Of a DNA stretch of 5,855 nt, positions 1-5,855 are shown piece after piece. Each line of letters opens with the position of its first letter. The first letter of the stretch is position 1. Made by a program: the position numbers and the translations under genes. The notes under the pieces are model-generated. The model made no database searches, had not been told where the DNA came from, and saw only the letters and a list, made by a program, of their open reading frames with translations. The stretch comes from Candidatus Omnitrophota bacterium (GTDB lineage: Bacteria > Omnitrophota > Gorgyraeia > JABMRG01 > JAFGKX01), in assembly GCA_016928375.1 (NCBI GenBank), contig JAFGKX010000007.1:1-5855 (forward strand), given 5' to 3'.

Positions 1-1646
1 AGACAATGCGATGGGAGGCTGATAGCCCATTAAGATTCTCGCGCCCTATCAGATGGCTCTTAGCTTTGCATGGCGATAATGTCATGCCGCTTGAATTAAA
101 TAATTTAAAATCATCAGATATTACTTATGGCCATAGCCTATACGGCGCGCCGGCTTTACGCGTAAAAAACGCGCAGGATTTTTTAAAGGCATTAAAGAAA
201 AATAAAATAATGTATGATTTTAATGAAAGAAAGGCCTTGATAGAAAAACAGCTTATAAAAAGAAGCTGGCATAAAAATTATCAGCTTTTAGATGAGGTTT
301 CAGGGCTTCTGGAATATCCGGATTTCCTTGAAGGTAATTTCATGAATAAATATCTTAAATTGCCCAAGGAAGTTTTTATAGCGAGTATGTCGAAAAATCA
401 GCGCATATTCCCGCTTGAAGATAAACAAGGCAACTTAACCAATAAATTTTTAGCTGTATTAAACGGCGTAATAAAAAATAAAAAGCGGACAGCTCTCCAT
501 TATCAGAACGTACTTGATGCAAAGTTAAAAGACGCGCTGTTTTTCTATGACGAGGATTCAAAGACTGCTATTTCCAAAAAAGCCGTTCTTTTAAAAGATA
601 TGGTATTTCATAAAAAGCTAGGGAGCTATCAGGATAAGGTCGAGCGCCTTAAAAAATTAAGCAGCTATTTTAAGGAAGTTTTCGCTCTTACGGATAAAGA
701 ATATGATGATTTGCTAAAAGCAATATCGCTTTGTAAGGCAGATCTTTTAACGCAGATGGTCGGAGAATTCCCCAGCCTTCAGGGCGTAATGGGAAAATAT
801 TACGCTAAAGCTGAAGGCCTGGATATTGAGATTTGCGAGGCAATTGAGGAGCATTACAAGCCGCGTTTTGCCGAGGATAGTCTGCCTAAAACAAAATTAG
901 GCGCATGCCTTGCAATTATGGATAAATTCGATTCAGTTATCTGCCATTTTAAAGCAGGCAATCAGCCAAAGACAGGCGGGGACATGTATGCCTTACGCAG
1001 GCAGGCAATCGGTATTATAAATATAATATTGGATAAAAATATACACCTGTCTTTATCGGATGTATATGATAAAGTATTCGATATTGCGCCATGCACTGCT
1101 GATAAAAATGTTCTTAAAAAAGAGCTTATGGAATTTTTAAAAGAGCGTTTAATAGGTATGATAGAGGCGCAATACAAGCCCAGGCATGACCTGACAGATG
1201 CGGTCGTTGCCTCGGGGTTCGATGACATATACAATTTTTCCTTGCGCTTAAGAGCATTAAGTAATATAATTGACGAAAATTATTTCGAGTGCGCAAGATG
1301 TGTCGTAGAAAGAACCAATAATATCACTAAAAGTATTTCTAATTTTAAGGATAATATAGACGCGTCACTTTTTGAGATGCAGGAAGAGCGAGCGCTTTTC
1401 GAAAGCTATAAAAATATCAAAGATAAAGTCAGCGTTTTGATAAAAGAGAAAGATTTCAAAGCCGTTACCAAAATTTACGGCGAAGCGCTTTTTACGATTA
1501 CAAATACATTTTTCGACAAGGTAATGGTTAATGTCGAAAACCAGAATTTAAGAAACAACAGGCTTAAGCTGCTTCGGGATATAAACCAGTTATACACGAA
1601 AGATATCGCAGACTTAGCAAAAATGGAGAGGAGAACGATAGAGTAA
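1..1646 (+). CDS. glyS: Glycyl-tRNA synthetase beta subunit, 5'-truncated by window edge
   Basis: Beta subunit of the bacterial alpha2beta2 glycyl-tRNA synthetase, which charges tRNA-Gly in the cytoplasm (ATP + Gly + tRNA gives Gly-tRNA + AMP + PPi). In this family the alpha subunit carries the class II catalytic core and beta does most of the tRNA binding. The reading frame is open from base 3. The first Met (base 6) is not the start: its MRW followed by RPIRWLL matches the internal MRW/RPVH region near residue 148 of E. coli GlyS as I recall it. About 145 residues therefore lie upstream, giving a total near 690, the usual length. Counting that Met as 1, family blocks are MVGEFPSLQGVMG (251-263), YKPRFAEDSLP (284-294) and GDMYALRRQAIGI (325-337). 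The C-terminal DALR-like anticodon-binding domain (about 460-546) contains FFDKVMVNVEN and NRLKLL. The stop is TAA at 1644-1646, one base before ppdK. glyQ would be expected just upstream but is not visible. Confidence 0.96.
   Translation, partial: TMRWEADSPLRFSRPIRWLLALHGDNVMPLELNNLKSSDITYGHSLYGAPALRVKNAQDFLKALKKNKIMYDFNERKALIEKQLIKRSWHKNYQLLDEVSGLLEYPDFLEGNFMNKYLKLPKEVFIASMSKNQRIFPLEDKQGNLTNKFLAVLNGVIKNKKRTALHYQNVLDAKLKDALFFYDEDSKTAISKKAVLLKDMVFHKKLGSYQDKVERLKKLSSYFKEVFALTDKEYDDLLKAISLCKADLLTQMVGEFPSLQGVMGKYYAKAEGLDIEICEAIEEHYKPRFAEDSLPKTKLGACLAIMDKFDSVICHFKAGNQPKTGGDMYALRRQAIGIINIILDKNIHLSLSDVYDKVFDIAPCTADKNVLKKELMEFLKERLIGMIEAQYKPRHDLTDAVVASGFDDIYNFSLRLRALSNIIDENYFECARCVVERTNNITKSISNFKDNIDASLFEMQEERALFESYKNIKDKVSVLIKEKDFKAVTKIYGEALFTITNTFFDKVMVNVENQNLRNNRLKLLRDINQLYTKDIADLAKMERRTIE
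1625..1633 (+). promoter_or_regulatory. Purine-rich Shine-Dalgarno region for ppdK
   Basis: GGAGAGGAG lies within the last codons of glyS. Its AGGAG core ends 14 bases before the ppdK ATG, which is longer than the usual 5-9, so initiation may lean partly on coupling to glyS termination at 1646. An in-frame TAG at 1639-1641 rules out any earlier ppdK start, so this is the best candidate ribosome binding site. Confidence 0.55.
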
Positions 1647-1647
1647 A

Positions 1648-4383
1648 ATGGCAAGTAAGAAGACAGTTAAATATGTTTATTTTTTTGGCGCAGGTAAAGC
1701 TGACGGCAAAGCAGAGATGAAAAATTTATTAGGCGGCAAAGGCGCGAACCTCGCGGAGATGGCAGGACACCCCGCGTTAAGGCTTCCTGTGCCTCCGGGA
1801 TTTACAATAACAACGGATGTTTGCACGTATTATTACGAGAATAAGAAAAAATACCCGAAAGTGCTCGAGAAGCAGGTAAACACGGCCATTAAAAGAGTAG
1901 AAGCGATTTTAGGCAAGAAATTCGGCGATGCGAATAATCCGCTTTTAGTTTCTGTTCGCTCAGGCGCGAGAAAATCCATGCCCGGTATGATGGAGACAGT
2001 TTTAAATGTCGGGCTTACCAAAGATACCATATCTGGCTTGATAAAAAACACAAATAATGAAAGATTTGTTTATGACGCGTACAGGCGCCTTATCACGATG
2101 TATTCCGATGTTGTTATGGAAAAGGCAGCTGGTATCGAGCCCGCATCTGATGATAAAGGTATACGCAAACAGCTTGAGCATATTATGGAAACAATGAAAA
2201 AAGAAAAAGGCGTAAAGCTTGATACTGAACTTTCCGGTTCAGATTTAAAAAAATTATGCGAGGCATATAAAGCAAAAATAAAGGAAGTGCTGGGAAAGGC
2301 ATTTCCTGACGATGCTTATGAGCAGCTTTGGGGCGGCGTAGGCGCTGTATTCGCTTCGTGGGAGGGAAAGCGCGCCAAGGCATACAGAAAAATAGAAAAC
2401 ATACCCGATGCGTGGGGCACTGCGGTAAATGTGCAGGCAATGGTATTCGGAAACATGGGCGAGAGCTCCGCGACGGGCGTCGCGTTTACCAGAAATCCCG
2501 CAACCGGTGAAAATGGATTTTACGGAGAATACCTTGTCAACGCTCAGGGAGAAGACGTTGTCGCAGGCATAAGGACACCCGCTCCTATAAACGAATACTC
2601 GAAATCCGGGCAGAACCAGAATCTTGTAAGTTTAGAAAAAGGAATGCCGAAACTCTATAAGGAACTTTACAGCATTCAGAACCGCCTGGAGAAACATTAC
2701 AAGGATATGCAGGATATAGAATTCACCATCGAGAAAGAAAAGTTTTTCATCCTGCAGTGCCGCATAGGAAAAAGAACAGGCCCGGCTGCGCTAAAAATGG
2801 CAGTTGATATGCTAAAGGATAAATTCATAAAGAAGGAAGAAGCGATTACGAGAGTAACGCCCGCGCAGATAGATGAGCTGCTTCATCCTATGCTTGACCC
2901 TGTAAAAGAAAAAACAAAAACTCCCATAGCGAAAGGCCTGCCCGCAGGCCCCGGCGCAGGAACAGGACAGGCTGTGTTTACCGCAAATGACGCCGAGCAA
3001 TGGGCAAAGGACGGCAAGAAAGTCATACTTGTGCGCGAAGAAACCTCTCCGGAGGATGTGCATGGCATGCATTCAGCCCAGGCAATTTTAACTGCCAAAG
3101 GCGGAATGACATCGCATGCCGCGTTGGTCGCAAGGGGCTGGGGAAAATGCTGCATAGTCGGCTGCGGCTCTATACATATTGATACGGAAAAAAAGCAGTT
3201 TACCGTTAAAGACAAAATCATAAAAGAAGGCGACTGGATTACATTAAACGGCACAAAAGGCTATGTCTACGAAGGAAAGCTTGATTTAATGGAGCCGGAC
3301 ATAGAAAGCAATGTGGATTTAAAATTTTTCTTAAACGTGTGTGATTCCGTAAGAACCTTAGGCATAAGGACAAACGCGGATACTCCCGGCGACGCGTCTA
3401 TTGCCAGAAGATTCGGAGCGCAAGGCATAGGGCTTTGCAGGACAGAGCATATGTTTTTTGACCCGGCGAGAATAAAATCAATGAGAAAAATGATAGTGGC
3501 GCAGACTGTCGAGGATAGAAAGAAAGCGCTCGCGGAACTCCTGCCTTATCAGAAACAGGATTTTCTGGGGATTTTGGATGCAATGGAAGATTTACCGTGC
3601 ACCATAAGATTGCTGGATCCGCCTTTGCACGAATTCCTTCCGCAGGAAGAATCAAAACAAAAAGAACTTGCGCAGGATCTAGGCATAAGTATGGAAAAGC
3701 TGCAAGGTAGAATTGCTCAGCTTCATGAATTAAATCCAATGCTCGGGCATCGCGGCTGCAGGCTCGGCGTGACATATCCCGAGATTACCCAGATGCAGGC
3801 GCGCGCCGTGTTTGAGGCAGCGGCGGAACTTACAAAGAAAAAGAAAAAAGTTTATCCCGAGGTAATGGTTCCCGTAGTCGGCACAAAAGCGGAAATGAAA
3901 AATCAGTACGATATAATAAAGGCAATAGCCGAAGATGTGCAGAAACAATACGGCGTTAAGCTAAATTACACGATAGGCACGATGATAGAAATTCCCAGGG
4001 CAGCCATCACAGCGGATAAAATAGCTGAGGTCGCGGAATTTTTCTCATTCGGCACAAATGACCTTACACAGATGACGTTTGGCTATAGCCGCGACGATAT
4101 AGGCGGATTTTTGCCGGATTATTTAAACAGAGGTATTTTACCGTGTGATCCTTTCCAGTCCATAGACAGGGAAGGCGTCGGTGAATTAATAGCAATGGGC
4201 ATCAAAAAAGGCCGCTCGACGAGGAAAAACCTTAAAGTGGGTATCTGCGGAGAGCATGGCGGAGACCCGTCGAGCATAGAATTCTGCCACATAGTAGGCA
4301 TGAATTATGTGAGCTGCTCGCCGTTTAGGGTGCCTATAGCGAGGTTAGCGGCTGCACAAGCGGCAATAAAAAATAAAAAATGA
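1648..4383 (+). CDS. ppdK: Pyruvate, phosphate dikinase
   Basis: Interconverts PEP + AMP + PPi and pyruvate + ATP + Pi, serving either ATP-saving glycolysis or PEP synthesis; cytosolic. The protein is 911 aa, slightly longer than the 874-aa Clostridium symbiosum enzyme, partly through extra residues at the N terminus and near the NEYSKSGQNQN segment. An N-terminal ATP-grasp nucleotide domain (about 1-370) has GGKGANLAEM at 29-38 and SVRSGAR at 102-108. The swivelling phosphohistidine domain carries GGMTSHAA, with catalytic His490 and Thr488, the position phosphorylated by PDRP-type regulators in other species. The C-terminal PEP/pyruvate TIM barrel has Arg598 (RTEHMFF), Arg654 (IRLLDPPLHEF), Glu781 (MIEIPRA), Asn804 (GTNDLTQM) and Cys867 (ICGEHGGD). 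These match the C. symbiosum catalytic residues R561, R617, E745, N768 and C831, so the enzyme should be active. The start is fixed by the in-frame stop at 1639-1641. It follows glyS by one base and overlaps the sigma gene by four. No PDRP regulator gene is in the window. Confidence 0.98.
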   Translation: MASKKTVKYVYFFGAGKADGKAEMKNLLGGKGANLAEMAGHPALRLPVPPGFTITTDVCTYYYENKKKYPKVLEKQVNTAIKRVEAILGKKFGDANNPLLVSVRSGARKSMPGMMETVLNVGLTKDTISGLIKNTNNERFVYDAYRRLITMYSDVVMEKAAGIEPASDDKGIRKQLEHIMETMKKEKGVKLDTELSGSDLKKLCEAYKAKIKEVLGKAFPDDAYEQLWGGVGAVFASWEGKRAKAYRKIENIPDAWGTAVNVQAMVFGNMGESSATGVAFTRNPATGENGFYGEYLVNAQGEDVVAGIRTPAPINEYSKSGQNQNLVSLEKGMPKLYKELYSIQNRLEKHYKDMQDIEFTIEKEKFFILQCRIGKRTGPAALKMAVDMLKDKFIKKEEAITRVTPAQIDELLHPMLDPVKEKTKTPIAKGLPAGPGAGTGQAVFTANDAEQWAKDGKKVILVREETSPEDVHGMHSAQAILTAKGGMTSHAALVARGWGKCCIVGCGSIHIDTEKKQFTVKDKIIKEGDWITLNGTKGYVYEGKLDLMEPDIESNVDLKFFLNVCDSVRTLGIRTNADTPGDASIARRFGAQGIGLCRTEHMFFDPARIKSMRKMIVAQTVEDRKKALAELLPYQKQDFLGILDAMEDLPCTIRLLDPPLHEFLPQEESKQKELAQDLGISMEKLQGRIAQLHELNPMLGHRGCRLGVTYPEITQMQARAVFEAAAELTKKKKKVYPEVMVPVVGTKAEMKNQYDIIKAIAEDVQKQYGVKLNYTIGTMIEIPRAAITADKIAEVAEFFSFGTNDLTQMTFGYSRDDIGGFLPDYLNRGILPCDPFQSIDREGVGELIAMGIKKGRSTRKNLKVGICGEHGGDPSSIEFCHIVGMNYVSCSPFRVPIARLAAAQAAIKNKK
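4380..4383 (+). promoter_or_regulatory. ATGA stop/start overlap coupling ppdK to the sigma gene
   Basis: The TGA stop of ppdK (4381-4383) shares bases with the ATG start of the sigma gene (4380-4382). An in-frame TAA at 4374-4376 prevents an earlier sigma start. The 16 bases before the ATG are almost all A/T (4365-4380) with no Shine-Dalgarno match. This arrangement is typical of termination-reinitiation coupling, so sigma synthesis probably tracks ppdK translation. The overlap is seen directly; the coupling is inferred. Confidence 0.7.
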
Positions 4384-5201
4384 CAGAAGTAATAAACCTG
4401 TATTTTAAAGAAATAGAAAAAGCGCCTCTTCTGACGCCCGAGGAAGAACTGAGCCTTGCAAGGCAGATAAGAAAAGGCGGGCCATCCGGCGCCAGGGCCA
4501 GGAAAAAGATGGTCCAGTCCAACCTGCGCCTGGTAGTGAATATCGCAAAAAGATATTCACGCTACGGTGTGCCGCTTCTAGATCTGATAGAAGAAGGAAA
4601 TATCGGGTTGATGAAGGCAGTGAAAAAATATGACCCGCGCATGGGCTACAGGCTTTCTACTTATGCCAGCTGGTGGATAAAACAGGCGGTGCTGAGGGCG
4701 CTTTCGGAACAGGGAAAAACAATACGCGTGCCTGTTTATATGACGGAAACAATAGTAAGGTATAAAAAGGCAATAGATGAATTAAAGCATAAATTGCACA
4801 GAAAGCCATCGATAGGCGAAATAGCGAAAAGGCTTAAAACAGATGCGGATAAAATAAAAGAAATAGAACGGGCAATGGATACTGAACCGACTTCTCTGGA
4901 AACTCCGATAGGAGAAGAAGGCGCTGGTAAACTCCTGGATTTAGTAGAAGATATGTCCGCTGAATCGCCGTTTGAAAACATAACCAAACTATTGCAGCAT
5001 GAGACGGTGCAGGAGATAATAGAGGCGCTGGAACCCAGGGATAGAAAAATACTTAATTACAGGTTTGGCCTGGATGGAGGCGAGCCTCTTACACTTGAAG
5101 ATATCGGTAAACGCCTGAAGATAAGCAAAGAGAGGGTGCGCCAGATAGAAGACCGCGCAATGGATAAGCTGAAGAATATGATGCTTTCGAAAAAAAACTA
5201 A
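4380..5201 (+). CDS. Sigma-70 family RNA polymerase sigma factor, short form without region 1.1
   Basis: Directs RNA polymerase to promoters. The protein is 273 aa and consists almost wholly of conserved regions. Region 1.2 comes at once (INLYFKEIEKAPLLTPEEE, 5-23), then region 2 with DLIEEGNIGLMKAV (68-81) and the promoter-melting and -10 segment YRLSTYASWWIKQ (90-102). Region 3 (about 120-165) and a region 3.2 finger (about 173-191, PIGEEGAGKLLDLVED) follow, then region 4.1 from EALEPRDRKIL and a 4.2 helix-turn-helix ending ISKERVRQIE (248-257). Region 1.1 and the non-conserved insert of RpoD are absent, pointing to a group 2 (RpoS/SigB-D-like) factor or a minimal primary sigma. The -35 contacts (K250, E251, R254, Q255, equivalent to E. 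coli R584, E585, R588, Q589) are essentially kept. In region 2.4 Gln102 (Q437) is kept, but Leu105 stands where primary sigmas have T440, and Tyr120 replaces H455. No dnaG is adjacent. I leave the symbol blank because group 1 and group 2 cannot be separated here. Confidence 0.95.
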   Translation: MTEVINLYFKEIEKAPLLTPEEELSLARQIRKGGPSGARARKKMVQSNLRLVVNIAKRYSRYGVPLLDLIEEGNIGLMKAVKKYDPRMGYRLSTYASWWIKQAVLRALSEQGKTIRVPVYMTETIVRYKKAIDELKHKLHRKPSIGEIAKRLKTDADKIKEIERAMDTEPTSLETPIGEEGAGKLLDLVEDMSAESPFENITKLLQHETVQEIIEALEPRDRKILNYRFGLDGGEPLTLEDIGKRLKISKERVRQIEDRAMDKLKNMMLSKKN

Positions 5202-5211
5202 AGCCGAAATC

Positions 5212-5215
5212 GAGG
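5212..5215 (+). promoter_or_regulatory. Short Shine-Dalgarno site for apt
   Basis: GAGG sits five bases before the apt ATG in the 19-base gap after the sigma gene. A TAA directly abuts the ATG in the same frame (5218-5220), so this ATG is the earliest possible start. The site is short but well placed. Confidence 0.6.
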
Positions 5216-5220
5216 CGTAA

Positions 5221-5736
5221 ATGGAACACCTTAAAAAACATATAAGAAGCATACCTGATTTTCCGAAAAGAGGCATATTGTTTCGCGACATCACTACTCT
5301 GCTAAAAGAAAAAAAACCATTCAAGGAAGTTATCGATATATTTTACAAAAAATATAAAAATAAAAAAATAGACGCGATAGTCGCGGCAGAGGCAAGAGGA
5401 TTTATTTTCGGCGGCGTACTTGCGCATAAGCTTGACTGTGGATTCATACCTGTGAGAAAAAAAGGCAAGCTTCCTGCCGAGACCCACGAAGCGACTTACG
5501 ACCTTGAATACGGCAAAGATGCTTTATATATGCATAAAGATGCCGTAAATTCCAAGCACAAAATTTTGATAGTAGATGACCTGCTTGCTACAGGCGGTAC
5601 CGCGAAAGCTATGTGCGATCTGGTTGAAAAAGCAGGCGGTGTAGTTGTGGGTATAGCATTTATGATAGAACTTGAGGAATTGAAAGGCCGCAAAAAACTT
5701 TCCAAATACGACATCTTCTCACTGATAAAATATTAA
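5221..5736 (+). CDS. apt: Adenine phosphoribosyltransferase
   Basis: Purine salvage enzyme of the cytosol: adenine + PRPP gives AMP + PPi. It is 171 aa, in the normal size range (E. coli Apt is 183). The N-terminal family motif IPDFPKRGILFRDIT (11-25) has Arg17 where Pro is usual. AEARGFIFG (56-64) follows, then the flexible catalytic loop RKKGKLP (79-85) and YDLEYG (93-98). The PRPP-binding signature is ILIVDDLLATGGT (115-127), with Asp119 and Asp120 contacting ribose hydroxyls by family precedent. After YDLEYG the APT-type pattern continues (LYMHKDAV), which separates it from xanthine or orotate transferases. The gene lies 19 bases after the sigma gene and is the last protein gene of the run. 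No promoter of its own is visible. Its products, AMP and PPi, are the co-substrates PpdK uses in the glycolytic direction. Confidence 0.96.
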   Translation: MEHLKKHIRSIPDFPKRGILFRDITTLLKEKKPFKEVIDIFYKKYKNKKIDAIVAAEARGFIFGGVLAHKLDCGFIPVRKKGKLPAETHEATYDLEYGKDALYMHKDAVNSKHKILIVDDLLATGGTAKAMCDLVEKAGGVVVGIAFMIELEELKGRKKLSKYDIFSLIKY

Positions 5737-5796
5737 AACATGCCCCTGTCCGCCACCTTCGGTGTCGAGACTAAGGGCGTTACATGAAAACTAAAC
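5737..5796 (+). other. Structured spacer between apt and the tRNA gene
   Basis: This 60-base spacer can fold two ways. Fold A pairs 5740-5745 with 5775-5780 (six pairs, one G-T) around an inner hairpin: 5751-5752 with 5766-5767 and 5754-5757 with 5761-5764, with a TTC loop. Fold B pairs GGGCGTT at 5775-5781 perfectly with AACGCCC at 5794-5800, taking in the first four bases of the tRNA. GGGC at 5775-5778 is used by both, so they exclude each other. No T-tract follows either fold, so I do not call an intrinsic terminator. No convincing -35/-10 pair precedes the tRNA, which may therefore be co-transcribed with apt. Confidence 0.45.
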
Positions 5797-5855
5797 GCCC
5801 CTGTAGCTCAGATGGATAGAGCACAGGTTTCCTAAACCTGGTGTCGCCCGTTCGA
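5797..5855 (+). tRNA. tRNA-Arg (anticodon CCU), 3' end cut by window edge
   Basis: Reads the AGG arginine codon. The 5' acceptor strand is GCCCCTG (5797-5803), followed by TA at positions 8-9. The D stem GCTC/GAGC (5806-5809 with 5819-5822) closes a nine-base loop containing GG. The anticodon stem CAGGT/ACCTG (5824-5828 with 5836-5840) holds the loop TTCCTAA, with anticodon CCT at 5831-5833. The variable region is GTGTC (5841-5845), the T stem begins GCCCG (5846-5850), and the T loop begins TTCGA at the window edge. About 15 bases of T arm and the 3' acceptor strand (expected CAGGGGC) lie outside. All visible stems pair fully, so it looks functional. AGG is the most used arginine codon in the neighbouring sigma gene (10 of 22), so this is not a minor tRNA here. 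Confidence 0.93.

Noticed and set aside
6..8. ATG as the start of a short glyS
   Set aside because: The frame is open to the window edge, and the MRW motif here is internal in the family, so the gene is cut by the window and not naturally short.
2812..3254. Minus-strand open frames of 86 and 123 codons inside ppdK
   Set aside because: They lie wholly opposite strongly conserved catalytic ppdK sequence, show no recognisable domain and have no start context, so they are shadows of the real gene.
4374..4383. Possible -1 frameshift or slippage on six A's fusing PpdK to the sigma factor
   Set aside because: The A run is one base short of a full A-type slippery heptamer, and a -1 shift of the first Lys codon would pair with TAA. 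Both proteins have normal natural termini, so ATGA reinitiation is simpler.
5758..5786. Promoter for the tRNA (TTCGGT and TACATG at about 17-base spacing)
   Set aside because: Both boxes match the sigma-70 consensus poorly, so this is no better than chance in A/T-rich DNA.
5737..5796. Intrinsic terminator after apt
   Set aside because: Hairpins are present but no run of T follows either of them, and the tRNA begins directly after.
5784..5819. Eleven-codon open frame (ATG to TAG) with AAGGG six bases upstream, running from the spacer into the tRNA
   Set aside because: Most of it is tRNA sequence and the peptide resembles nothing I know. A frame this short is expected by chance, and the AAGGG is explained by the hairpin bases.

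Overview
This is a gene-dense stretch of housekeeping bacterial DNA. All genes are on the + strand and packed as one apparent operon: the 3' part of glyS (glycyl-tRNA synthetase beta subunit), ppdK (pyruvate, phosphate dikinase), a short sigma-70-family factor with no region 1.1, and apt (adenine phosphoribosyltransferase). A 60-base spacer follows, then a tRNA-Arg(CCU) gene cut off by the window end. The window holds no mobile element, CRISPR array, phage gene or defence cassette.

Organism: the separate-subunit (alpha2beta2) glycyl-tRNA synthetase and the sigma-70 factor make it a bacterium. By eye the GC content is about 35% in glyS and about 45% in ppdK. Sequences rich in Lys/AAA, an AMP/PPi-dependent dikinase and heavy use of AGG for arginine would suit an anaerobic or fermentative lineage. 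I recall glyS next to ppdK in Geobacter-type Deltaproteobacteria, and I suspect similar layouts in candidate phyla such as Omnitrophica. The sequence alone does not fix the phylum.

Layout: glyS runs in from the left edge and ends at 1646. One base later ppdK starts (1648-4383). Its stop overlaps the start of the sigma gene as ATGA (4380-5201). A 19-base gap leads to apt (5221-5736). Each of the three starts has an in-frame stop within a few codons upstream, so none can be extended. The 5737-5796 spacer has no U-tract terminator. It can form two mutually exclusive hairpins, one of which would sequester the first bases of the tRNA.

Function: three of the four proteins handle the AMP/PPi pair. 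Glycyl-tRNA synthetase and Apt release it (Apt as its nucleotide product plus PPi), and PpdK in the glycolytic direction consumes AMP and PPi with PEP to make ATP. The sigma factor appears translationally coupled to ppdK, which is the least expected feature. I found no clear evidence of a wholly new system. The points worth following are the sigma factor's altered -10 recognition residues and its placement, the AMP/PPi theme, and the structured leader of the tRNA.
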